This document shows positions 1 to 6,129 of a stretch of DNA of 15,867 bases, in pieces (position 1 is the first letter of the stretch; the number at the start of each line of letters is the position of its first letter). The notes beneath the pieces are model-generated. The model was not told the DNA's origin. It made no database searches and worked only from the letters and a program-made list of their open reading frames with translations. Made by a program: the position numbers and the translations under genes. The DNA is from SAR324 cluster bacterium (GTDB lineage Bacteria > Bdellovibrionota > UBA2361 > JAAZON01), in contig JAAZON010000127.1 of assembly GCA_012797725.1 (NCBI GenBank), positions 1 to 15,867 of the forward strand, in the 5' to 3' direction.

Positions 1-143
1 CCTTGGAGGATGTATAAGGTGACTCTAAGGACACCGAAGAGTCAAGGAGGAAGACGGTAAGGATACCGAACGAACAAGGACGTTAGGAATCCCTCAATAA
101 AGCCTTCCACTGATTAACCTTAAACACACACAAAAAATAAGCG
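1..143. other. Intergenic DNA upstream of flagellin, short degenerate repeats
   Basis: No convincing gene. The sequence holds two near-identical 12-mers (AAGGACACCGAA at 27-38 and AAGGATACCGAA at 59-70), a 6-bp hairpin (GACTCT 21-26 with AGAGTC 38-43) and a Shine-Dalgarno-like AAGGAGGA at 44-51 with no start codon at a usable distance. The 13-mer at 39-51 recurs before the small gene at 2433, which suggests it is a copied leader or a remnant of an upstream small gene. This is weak evidence. Confidence 0.3.
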
Positions 144-170
144 GAAATCGACATAAGGTCGAACCGATAG
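144..170 (+). promoter_or_regulatory. Sigma28 (FliA)-type promoter of the flagellin gene
   Basis: GAAA at 144-147, exactly 15 bases, then ACCGATAG at 163-170. The FliA consensus is TAAA-N15-GCCGATAA, so 3 of 4 and 6 of 8 positions match with the correct spacer. Transcription would start near 176-178, leaving a leader of about 87 bases before the flagellin ATG. The position and the regulon fit a class 3 flagellar gene. It has not been tested experimentally. Confidence 0.5.
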
Positions 171-180
171 ATTTGCGCGA

Positions 181-209
181 CGAGATGGGGAAAAGCCCAA
201 AATGTCTCG
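181..209 (+). promoter_or_regulatory. 5'-leader stem-loop of flagellin mRNA
   Basis: CGAGA (181-185) pairs with TCTCG (205-209). Inside it TGGG (186-189) pairs with CCCA (196-199) around a GAAAAG loop, with an AAATG bulge. GCGCG (175-179) could also pair with CGCGC (237-241) just before the ribosome binding site. With a start near 177, the hairpin would sit at the very 5' end of the transcript, where such structures commonly stabilise mRNA. It does not match a riboswitch class that I recognise. Confidence 0.35.
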
Positions 210-263
210 AATAGGTAAGCTGCACCCAAAACTTGACGCGCGAGGAATTACACGGAGGTTGAG

Positions 264-1124
264 ATGGCAATATCGTTGCAGACTAATGTAGCATCGTTAG
301 AGATTTCTAATAAATTAAATAAAACTTCAGAATCAATCAGCGACACCTTTGGCAGATTGTCATCGGGATTGCGCATCACCCGTCCTGGCGACGATCCAGC
401 AGGTGCCCAAATTGCAGATACCTTGAAAGCACAGGCCAAACTTGCCTCTGCTGCAATGATGAATGCGAATACTGCAATAAGTTTCACATCTATAGCTGAC
501 TCTGCGCTGTCCGGCGTATCTGACATGTTAACACGTATGGCAGAGCTTGCCGAGCAGAGCGCTAACGGAGTTTATGCGAATTCCCAGCGTTCAGCTCTTT
601 CAAATGAGTTCGTTGCATTGGGATCGGAAATTCAAAGAATAGCAAAGACCACTCAATTTAATGGTGTGTCACTTCTTTCAAACAGCCAGACAGTAACCAT
701 TCAAGTGGGTATTGACGGAACGACCCTTTCTCGTGTCGACTTGGCACCAATCACAGGAACATTGAATGCTCTAGGATTAGCTGCAAGTGGATCTGATTCA
801 TTAACTTACTCAATTTTGGGCACTACAGAGGCAAACTCATATAGTGCCTCACGCGCGGCACTTGATGCTGTCACTGGTGCACTAAATAGTTTAAATGCCA
901 CCAGAGGTTCAATTGGTGCAACTGAAAGCCTCTTAAAAACAGCAATTAATTATCTTCAAGTGAGTCGTGAGCAGTTCTCAGCAGCTGAAAGCCGTATTAG
1001 AGACGCAGACATTGCAAGTGAGGTTTCGTCAATGGTGCGTCAACAGGTTCTTCAGCAGGCACAATCGGCAGTATTGAGCCAAGCGAATCAACAAGTAGCT
1101 TTAGCACTGACTTTACTGCAGTAA
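264..1124 (+). CDS. fliC: Flagellin
   Basis: Structural subunit of the flagellar filament, exported by the flagellar type III system and polymerised outside the cell. The 286-residue product has the conserved flagellin N-terminal D0/D1 region (about residues 1-140, with SSGLRITRPGDDPAG near 33-47 and an N-terminal MAISLQTNVASLE). A short variable middle follows, then the conserved C-terminal D1/D0 region (about 200-286: SRIRDADIASEVS, then the Gln/Ala-rich helix ending in LLQ). It is short for the family because the surface-exposed D2/D3 part is almost absent. GGAGG at 254-258 is well placed for the ATG. A sigma28-like promoter precedes it, and short unrecognised ORFs follow on the same strand. 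No chaperone or cap gene is visible. Family assignment is secure. The symbol is generic, since organisms with several flagellins use other names. Confidence 0.96.
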   Translation: MAISLQTNVASLEISNKLNKTSESISDTFGRLSSGLRITRPGDDPAGAQIADTLKAQAKLASAAMMNANTAISFTSIADSALSGVSDMLTRMAELAEQSANGVYANSQRSALSNEFVALGSEIQRIAKTTQFNGVSLLSNSQTVTIQVGIDGTTLSRVDLAPITGTLNALGLAASGSDSLTYSILGTTEANSYSASRAALDAVTGALNSLNATRGSIGATESLLKTAINYLQVSREQFSAAESRIRDADIASEVSSMVRQQVLQQAQSAVLSQANQQVALALTLLQ

Positions 1125-1259
1125 GCAGCTGAAGCCTTTTGGCTAAGAAGAAAGTAGCCGCGTAAAGGCAAGACCTAAACGCGGAGAGGATGGTTGTCAA
1201 AAGAAACAAGCTGCGTGAGGTTGCAGCTGATTAATCTCTCGAGAAAGAGAGGAACAAAA

Positions 1260-1466
1260 ATGCGCCCCTTTAATAGAACATATAGCCCAGGAAAGATCCT
1301 TCCCAATTCGCGAGTGGAATCCAAGAGCCTGTTCAAAGGTGCGCTCGACGATCTCAGACGAATTTCTTACATGACAATGAAAGCTAGGCCGGCAAAGTCG
1401 GACTATCAGCACATTGTCAGACAAGAGTTCTCTAACGAACTACATGGATGTAGTTCCACGACTTAG
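1260..1466 (+). CDS. Small hypothetical protein downstream of flagellin
   Basis: An unrecognised 68-residue, basic ORF starting at ATG 1260, preceded by AGAGAGG about six bases upstream. A longer in-frame reading from TTG at 1194 exists, but it lacks a well-placed ribosome binding site. The product begins MRPFNRTYSPGK, has no signal peptide or membrane segment, and includes a predicted helical stretch around LFKGALDDLRRISYMTM (residues about 23-39). It lies 135 bases after the flagellin stop on the same strand and could be cotranscribed. A function in flagellar assembly would be inference from position only. It may not be a real gene. Confidence 0.4.
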   Translation: MRPFNRTYSPGKILPNSRVESKSLFKGALDDLRRISYMTMKARPAKSDYQHIVRQEFSNELHGCSSTT

Positions 1467-1861
1467 ACTGTTCTGAGTTGAGGTGATCCTTTTCTCCAAA
1501 AGGAGAATGAAGAGAGCATTTCGAAGTCAAGTCGGAACAAAAAGGATATTATGTAAAGGATTTACAGCTTATGGATTGAGCAACATAAAGAGGTAGCAGA
1601 TCAGAAGGAACTGACTTTGCATTCTCATCAGGCGAGGCAGAAATTATTGATTAGATATTTTCTCTCTCGCAACAACAGAGAAGCATTCTGCGCCACTTGA
1701 AAAAAACAACTAAGGCAAGGAGCCATTGCAGAAGGGCGTAAGGCTCTGTTTACACTAATGTTTTAGGTGTAACAAAGGGCGAGCACTCTTGGGCGAGGGC
1801 TAATTTTGAAAAAGCACGGAAGTTGCGTGAAACAGTAGTTTTGCACCAACAAGGAGGTAGT
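1467..1861 (+). other. Gene-poor stretch between two small ORFs
   Basis: No ORF here is convincing. Very short frames exist, such as ATG 1507 to 1596 (29 codons), but that ATG is only one base from its AGGAG and inside a hairpin. The hairpin TTCTCC (1492-1497), AAAA loop, GGAGAA (1502-1507) is perfect but has no T-run. A second weak inverted repeat (TTACAC/GTGTAA around 1749-1772) precedes the gene at 1862. The stretch may be a long leader or decayed coding DNA. Confidence 0.3.
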
Positions 1862-2071
1862 ATGAGCAATCGAAGTTCAGGAATCACATTAAACATCAAT
1901 TTGGAAGATCTCATAAAGGGATTTGATGCCCACGAACAAATCAAGAGAGGGGCAGAGCCAGTAAATCCTGAAGAATCAAATAAAGATGAATTCAAAAAGC
2001 GAAAGAACATTACACCCGATTTCGCTCAATCATATTCAGGTAAGGGTATGCTTTTAGATGTAATTATCTAA
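1862..2071 (+). CDS. Small hypothetical protein with strong ribosome binding site
   Basis: Unrecognised 69-residue protein. The start is ATG 1862, chosen because AAGGAGG ends five bases upstream, one of the best Shine-Dalgarno sites in the window. An in-frame upstream start near 1823 has none. The product is charged and soluble-looking: an N-terminal SGITLNINLEDLIKGFD segment, a Lys/Glu-rich middle (about residues 35-50), and a short hydrophobic C-terminus ending LLDVII. No signal peptide, cysteines or known motif are visible. It lies on the same strand as flagellin and upstream of another short ORF with an equally strong site. The translation signal supports a real gene, but the function is unknown. 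Confidence 0.55.
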   Translation: MSNRSSGITLNINLEDLIKGFDAHEQIKRGAEPVNPEESNKDEFKKRKNITPDFAQSYSGKGMLLDVII

Positions 2072-2432
2072 TATAAAATCGTATGTTTTAAGATTTCACA
2101 CTTCAAGTTTAGATTTTAAGGATAATATGGTGGCTTTTCTTAATACATTCTCCATCAACCTCCTATGGCCATCATACTCCTTAAAATCTCGGCTTGAGAA
2201 ATGCGGGGCCTGCATTACTGCTTTCCGTTCATCCTCCAATGACCTCCGGCAGCTATGCAGGTTCCAATTTTCTTGAAAAAAATTAAAAAAAATATGGTCC
2301 ATCAAAATAAAAAAAGGCCCAGTTTATAAAGAAACTGCAGGGTTTCGACGAAGTCTTTCTGTGAGTTCGAAATGAATCGAACATATTGGAAGACGCAAGA
2401 AGCATCTCCAATAATGAGTCAAGGAGGAGACA
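2072..2432. other. Intergenic region with a leftward terminator
   Basis: No well-supported gene. Two opposing short frames overlap: ATG 2128 rightward (49 codons) and ATG 2302 leftward (68 codons). Neither has a good ribosome binding site, and the leftward one begins in the T-tract of a terminator-like hairpin. The right edge carries the strong Shine-Dalgarno site of the gene at 2433. Confidence 0.35.
2304..2341 (-). terminator. Intrinsic terminator on the minus strand
   Basis: On the minus strand the stem CAGTTT/AAACTG (2332-2337 with 2320-2325, loop of six) is extended by CC/GG pairs across a small bulge. It is followed by TTTTTTTATTTT (2315 down to 2304). This is a normal leftward terminator layout, yet no intact leftward gene lies just to the right. 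It may end read-through from the operon ending at 2920, or a transcript antisense to the small gene at 2433. Confidence 0.45.
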
Positions 2433-2621
2433 ATGATACATCCTGTAACAGCTTCAATTCCAATTTTCGCTGAGATCATTCCAAACTTATCTGAAGGAAA
2501 GGCAACATCAAAACGGAAACAGGATTCACGTTACGAACACTCAGAAACACTAACAACTATTTCAAAGACTTCAAAGCCTACGAATAGCTTCACAGGAGCT
2601 TTAGTAAACGTTGAAGCATAG
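2433..2621 (+). CDS. Small hypothetical protein before terminator
   Basis: Unrecognised 62-residue protein starting at ATG 2433, preceded by AAGGAGGA with a spacing of about five bases. The product starts with a mildly hydrophobic MIHPVTASIPIFAEIIP segment, followed by a Ser/Thr/Lys-rich, probably disordered remainder (for example TTISKTSKPTNSFTG). It has no cysteines and no clear membrane helix. Its stop is 53 bases before a strong intrinsic terminator, so it is the last gene of the rightward unit. The 13-base block GAGTCAAGGAGGA before its start also occurs at 39-51. It is probably expressed. Function unknown. Confidence 0.5.
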   Translation: MIHPVTASIPIFAEIIPNLSEGKATSKRKQDSRYEHSETLTTISKTSKPTNSFTGALVNVEA

Positions 2622-2674
2622 AGAATTGGTAGTTTAGAGCCCAAGAAGTAGCACACACACCACAAACACCACAG

Positions 2675-2714
2675 CCTGGATCTCTCGCAATACGTTAGAT
2701 CCAGGTCTTTTTTT
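2675..2714 (+). terminator. Rho-independent terminator closing the flagellin-side unit
   Basis: Perfect 9-bp stem CCTGGATCT (2675-2683) / AGATCCAGG (2697-2705) with a 13-base loop, followed by TCTTTTTTTATTTT. It lies 53 bases after the stop of the small gene at 2433-2621. Confidence 0.85.
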
Positions 2715-2849
2715 ATTTTCATCAAAACATCACTAGCTCATCACCCTACCGTATCACTTCGAAGTCCAGAATAGAGCGTGCTGGGAAGATGTGAATAGGC
2801 CATGAGAAAATTAGATAAGTTGCAGAGATAAGCATTATTAGCCTGTATG

Positions 2850-2881
2850 ATAAAAATGACTTAAAAAAAATCACTTTTTAT
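2850..2881 (-). terminator. Possible AT-rich terminator of the sigma-factor operon
   Basis: ATAAAAATGA (2850-2859) pairs with TCACTTTTTAT (2871-2881) with one bulged base. Read leftward the hairpin contains and is followed by T-rich sequence. It lies 38 bases past the stop of the LTxxQ gene. The stem is AT-rich, so termination may be weak. Confidence 0.35.
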
Positions 2882-2919
2882 TTTTGGGACAAATAAAACA
2901 AGCTAAAGTTCCTGTAATG

Positions 2920-3372
2920 TTAGTCTACGTCCGATTCTGCTAGAGCAGGTTCCTTACTAAGAGTCCTCAACTTCTGTAGTTGCTCTTCTGTCAAAATGCT
3001 TCTTACCTTCAACATTCTTTGAAGCCTGAAATTATTCAACTCTCCAAGAGTCTGATTAACCTTATTCATCTGGAGCTTAATTTCTTCATCTGGAATAGTC
3101 TTGTCTCTAATCATTGAATTTAGAAGCTCTCGTTCATTTCTCAACTTTTCTTTAATTTCCTTTCCTTGCCCTGGTTTTTCACAGGCTAACTTTTCTTGTT
3201 GCTCCGGACTCAAATCAAGTTTCCCAAGAATCCATCCTTGCCCATGTCCCCTCCAATTTCCTTTCCCGAAGCCTCCACCATGGCCCTCTCTACCTTGAGC
3301 ATTCGAACAAACCGGAAAGATTAATACGAATCCAATAAGAACAATAATGGAGCTAATGAGAGCCTTTTTCAT
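2920..3372 (-). CDS. Periplasmic LTxxQ (Spy/CpxP/ZraP-like) protein
   Basis: A small secreted helical protein of the Spy/CpxP/ZraP type. These are periplasmic chaperones or metal- and stress-responsive modulators. The 150 residues start with a Sec signal peptide (hydrophobic about 5-20, cleavage near SNA-Q at 25/26). A Gly/His-rich stretch follows (27-47), then two LTxxQ-type motifs: LSPEQQEKL at 54-62 and LTEEQLQKL at 127-135. This is the pair that defines the family. The charged helical middle fits its antiparallel helices. The ATG overlaps the stop of the anti-sigma-like gene by four bases (ATGA), implying translational coupling. As third gene behind an ECF sigma factor it is probably a regulon output or feedback sensor of envelope or metal stress. 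The exact ligand is unknown. Confidence 0.85.
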   Translation of the reverse strand: MKKALISSIIVLIGFVLIFPVCSNAQGREGHGGGFGKGNWRGHGQGWILGKLDLSPEQQEKLACEKPGQGKEIKEKLRNERELLNSMIRDKTIPDEEIKLQMNKVNQTLGELNNFRLQRMLKVRSILTEEQLQKLRTLSKEPALAESDVD

Positions 3373-3776
3373 GATAACAACTCCATCATAGCAAGATCTT
3401 CATCGAAGATATCCTCAGAAAAATCATCGTCAATTATCGCTTGCAAATACTGATTAGCCTGAACAGAAATATCCGTGGGAATAGCAGCTTTATCAAAATT
3501 CAAATAATAAGTTCCCAAAGCCACTATCCCAAGCAATAACGTTGCTGGAACAAAACGATATAAAGGCATTGGCCAAAACTTCTCTTTATTAACACTTTCC
3601 GCTCTGACTGACTTTGGAATATTCAGTAATCTTTCTCTCAGACCTTGCGGAATTTCCACCTTCATATTTGCATCGAGTTGCGCCTGCAAGCTGGAATACT
3701 GTTCGTCACTAAGCCCTTCACGCCACTTTGCATCAAGTTCAGCATCAATAACACTACGAGGCACTTTCTTTTCCAT
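3369..3776 (-). CDS. Putative membrane anti-sigma factor
   Basis: A 135-residue single-pass membrane protein. The cytoplasmic N-terminal part (1-70) is charged and helical. One transmembrane segment covers about 74-92 (starting RFVPATLLLG), and the periplasmic tail is acidic (about 115-135). It follows an ECF sigma gene by 60 bases and overlaps the LTxxQ gene by four, the usual place for the sigma factor's membrane antagonist. It has no HxxxCxxC zinc motif, so it is not a classical ZAS-domain anti-sigma factor. It resembles the short zinc-free regulators found beside ECF genes. The role is inferred from topology and gene order, not from a motif. Only a weak GAAG precedes the ATG. Confidence 0.6.
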   Translation of the reverse strand: MEKKVPRSVIDAELDAKWREGLSDEQYSSLQAQLDANMKVEIPQGLRERLLNIPKSVRAESVNKEKFWPMPLYRFVPATLLLGIVALGTYYLNFDKAAIPTDISVQANQYLQAIIDDDFSEDIFDEDLAMMELLS

Positions 3777-3836
3777 CTTCGTTAATATTAAAGGTTTTTC
3801 CTTAAGTTTAAAACGTACGAATAGCTCCTTTGGTTG

Positions 3837-4322
3837 TCAAACTTTTTTATCATTGCGCTCCAAGATAGCCAGTTTAACCTTTTCGACAGCCCTTTTTAAA
3901 TGAGATTTCACTGTTCCTTCATTAATACCAAGGATCTTTGCGGTCTCTGCGGTGGAAAAGCCGTGCCAATGGCGCAACAACAAAATCTCCTTTTGACGCT
4001 TGGGAAGAGCATTTATTGGACTGAAATCAATACATTGTGTATCTGCTTCAATTTTAGGTTCATGTGAAAAAAAAGATCTCTTCAATAAACTCCATCTTTT
4101 CCACCATCTTTTTCTGTCGATGCACTTGTTCCTGGCAACTTTAAAGAGCCATGGTCTCACTTGTTCCAGCTTCTCTTCTCCTTTTAGACTCTTAAAAGCT
4201 TGAAGAAATGTGTCTTGGGTGACTTCTTCGGCATCATGAACAGAAGTCATAATCCGGTAAGCATAGGAATAAATATCTCGATAACAAGCTTCAACTATTT
4301 CATTCCAATATTCATTATTCAT
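3837..4322 (-). CDS. ECF (RpoE-type) RNA polymerase sigma factor
   Basis: Directs RNA polymerase to stress-regulon promoters. With the ATG at 4322 the product has 161 residues. Sigma region 2 spans about 10-72 (DAEEVTQDTFLQAF at 30-43, PWLFKVARNKCIDRKR at 57-72). A short linker follows, and region 4 spans about 104-152 (LPKRQKEILLLRHWHGFST, then the helix-turn-helix ending GTVKSHLKRA). There is no region 3, as expected for ECF factors. The frame stays open to a TTG at 4388, which would add 22 residues. The ATG is preferred because region 2 starts directly after it, although neither start has a clear Shine-Dalgarno site. The first of three leftward genes, with an anti-sigma-like gene and an LTxxQ gene after it. 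Divergent from a secreted DUF2202 gene. Confidence 0.93.
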   Translation of the reverse strand: MNNEYWNEIVEACYRDIYSYAYRIMTSVHDAEEVTQDTFLQAFKSLKGEEKLEQVRPWLFKVARNKCIDRKRWWKRWSLLKRSFFSHEPKIEADTQCIDFSPINALPKRQKEILLLRHWHGFSTAETAKILGINEGTVKSHLKRAVEKVKLAILERNDKKV

Positions 4323-4505
4323 GTCAGAAGACTTGCCGCGATAACACTTTGATAACAAAAGAATACTTTTTCTTTCGCTAAAGGACAACCAAACAACAAA
4401 TTCAATCGTTGCAAAGATTAATTATATCAGATGGCCTTAAGACAAGGTCATAGCATTGAGAGTAAATACTTTATATACAATTTCGATACGACAACGGAGG
4501 AAATA

Positions 4506-5291
4506 ATGCATCTTAAACACCTAATTCTCGCGACAACTACAATACTTCTGATAGCTTCAAATGACAATGCACTGGCTCAAAAGGGTCAACAAGGTCAAGC
4601 AAGAGAACACTTTTTACAACAAGAAAGTGGCAAAGCCTATCAAGGCGGTAGAAAAGCTTTAAAAAAACAAAAACAGGCCCAAGGGAAAAGAAATTCTTCA
4701 GGCAGATGCTGCCAGCAGGTAACCAGCCTCTCAGATCTAAGTGATAAAGAAATTTCATCTCTGAAATTTATGTATGAGGAAGAAAAACTCGCGGGAGATC
4801 TTTATGAGTATTTTAGCAATAAATGGAATAGCCAAATTCCATTTCAACAAATTGCCTCATCTGAGGATAGACATAAAGCTGCCATTGAAAAACAACTCTC
4901 ACTTCACAATGTTGACATAAGCGACCTAACAGGCAATGCAAAAAGTACATATAGCAACCAAACTCTTCAAGCCCTTTATGATGAATCTGTAGACAGAGGT
5001 AATACCTCGTCAATTGAAGCCCTAAAGATAGGAGCCGAAATTGAAGAACATGACATAAAGGATTTAAACGCCGCTATTGCCGAGACAAATGCTCCAGAAT
5101 TTAAATGCATTTACAGCAAGTTGATGGAGGCATCCAAAAAACATCTGATCGCATTTGTAAGACAGTTATCCATGAATGGTGTCAATTATACAATCAGTGC
5201 ATTGAGTGACGAAGACTTAAACAGCATTCAGCAAAGAAAAGGCAAAAGAGAATGCAAAAGGATGAATAACATCGCACCTGCTGCTGTTTAA
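4506..5291 (+). CDS. Secreted DUF2202 ferritin-like protein
   Basis: A 261-residue exported protein. The signal peptide is 1-24 (MHLKHLILATTTILLIAS, cleavage near ALA-Q). A Gln/Lys-rich, probably disordered segment (25-70) is followed by a DUF2202 domain from about 77 to 225. The domain starts LSDKEISSLKFMYEEEKLAGDLY and carries ferritin-like helices with candidate metal ligands: E92/E93, E120-x-x-H123, E178 to H182, and E208 with H213. DUF2202 belongs to the four-helix ferritin-like superfamily. Its biochemical role is poorly defined and may be metal binding or oxidative protection. ATG 4506 is chosen because CGGAGG sits just upstream and the signal peptide starts there. An open frame reaches back to 4431 without support. 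It is divergent from the ECF sigma operon, so a shared stress response is a reasonable inference. Confidence 0.88.
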   Translation: MHLKHLILATTTILLIASNDNALAQKGQQGQAREHFLQQESGKAYQGGRKALKKQKQAQGKRNSSGRCCQQVTSLSDLSDKEISSLKFMYEEEKLAGDLYEYFSNKWNSQIPFQQIASSEDRHKAAIEKQLSLHNVDISDLTGNAKSTYSNQTLQALYDESVDRGNTSSIEALKIGAEIEEHDIKDLNAAIAETNAPEFKCIYSKLMEASKKHLIAFVRQLSMNGVNYTISALSDEDLNSIQQRKGKRECKRMNNIAPAAV

Positions 5292-5327
5292 AGAAGACTT
5301 TCCTTTTAAAATTAAATTAATCGATAA

Positions 5328-5373
5328 TAACGCATAAAACCTCTTCAAATTAGGCTTCGTGCGTTAACTTTTT
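5328..5373 (+). terminator. Intrinsic terminator after the DUF2202 gene
   Basis: TAACGCA (5328-5334) pairs with TGCGTTA (5360-5366), with an inner near-match AAACCT/AGGCTT. A T5 run follows at 5369-5373. It lies 36 bases past the stop. Read leftward the hairpin is followed by T-rich DNA, so it may also serve the converging operon. Confidence 0.6.
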
Positions 5374-5381
5374 CTCAGGAA

Positions 5382-5431
5382 GGCAATAACCTCACCTCCT
5401 CTCCCATGCTTCGCATCTAGAGGTTATTGCC
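5382..5431. repeat. Perfect 12-bp inverted repeat spanning a stop codon
   Basis: GGCAATAACCTC (5382-5393) and GAGGTTATTGCC (5420-5431) are exact inverted copies 26 bases apart. The left arm covers two bases of the TGA stop of the leftward gene, and the right arm lies inside its last codons. It could help end or stabilise the converging transcripts. There is no T-run directly beside it. Confidence 0.7.
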
Positions 5432-6075
5432 GCATAGTTCTCATCAATATCGATTGCCCTTTGCCTTTTATTTAAAGTTTTCGAGAAATCTTCCATGAAA
5501 TCATCAAGTATGAGCTTCAAATCGTCCTCTATTTCTTTCTTTTTGATCTCATAAGACTCAAATTCCTGCGGTGCTGAGGCATCAGGAAGGGCACCTTTAG
5601 TCATTAGAGTGGTTTTTAGTATTCCAAGAAATTCACTGTGGGTATCTTTCAAAATCTTCACATGTTCATTTTCATGCTTCTGAATTTCTCGATATTCACA
5701 AGAGCCCTCAGGATATTCTGAAGGAATAAAGATATCCACCAGAGGAACATTGAAGGATGCATCAATATTTTGAAGCCAAGCGCATCCCTTTGAAGAGTCT
5801 TTATTTTGTCTGAAAAACTGCAAATTGAAGGAAAAACTACTTTTCATTTCGTAAGTGGTAAACCCTAGGGTCTGTCTTGCATCTACATCACCTTTTTCTG
5901 CTTCAAGCGTTCTTATTTCAGGAATTGTGAGATCCCGCCTGAGACGTTCCTTTGCGACATTACCACTAATATTGACTTCCACCGACCTTCTTTCAGATAA
6001 CGGCATGCTGCAATCTGCACGTAAATTTGCCAGGAAATTGGAAGAAATGACGAAAAAAAGGATTACAATTTTCAT
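5392..6075 (-). CDS. Secreted DUF922-like protein with HExxH motif
   Basis: A 227-residue exported protein, probably a zinc-dependent hydrolase of the DUF922 type. ATG 6075 is preferred to the in-frame GTG at 6084 because it opens directly into a signal peptide (MKIVILFFVISSNFLA, cleavage around 20-23). The key motif is HENEH at 134-138, a match to HExxH, with the histidines placed as in zincin metalloproteases. Ahead of it is a stretch with C98 and C126 that could form a disulfide. The C-terminal third is Lys/Glu-rich and helical. It is the last gene of a leftward trio, 54 bases after the glycosyltransferase. The VKOR-DsbA protein upstream may oxidise its cysteines. No distinct third zinc ligand was identified by eye, so catalysis is unproven. 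Confidence 0.68.
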   Translation of the reverse strand: MKIVILFFVISSNFLANLRADCSMPLSERRSVEVNISGNVAKERLRRDLTIPEIRTLEAEKGDVDARQTLGFTTYEMKSSFSFNLQFFRQNKDSSKGCAWLQNIDASFNVPLVDIFIPSEYPEGSCEYREIQKHENEHVKILKDTHSEFLGILKTTLMTKGALPDASAPQEFESYEIKKKEIEDDLKLILDDFMEDFSKTLNKRQRAIDIDENYAAITSRCEAWERR

Positions 6076-6129
6076 GTAAATCACAATAACAGGGCAAAAA
6101 ACAGTGACATTAGACTATACACTGGCTTA

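Noticed and set aside
171..263. c-di-GMP or other known riboswitch in the flagellin leader
   Set aside because: None of the conserved blocks of the GEMM class were found. Only a simple nested stem-loop is visible.
2096..2302. 68-codon leftward ORF
   Set aside because: It starts inside a terminator-like T-tract, has no ribosome binding site, and is overlapped by an equally long opposite frame.
3829..4393. 10-bp inverted repeat (TTTGGTTGTC / GACAACCAAA) flanking the sigma gene
   Set aside because: One 10-bp match in a window this size is expected by chance, and there is no further symmetry.
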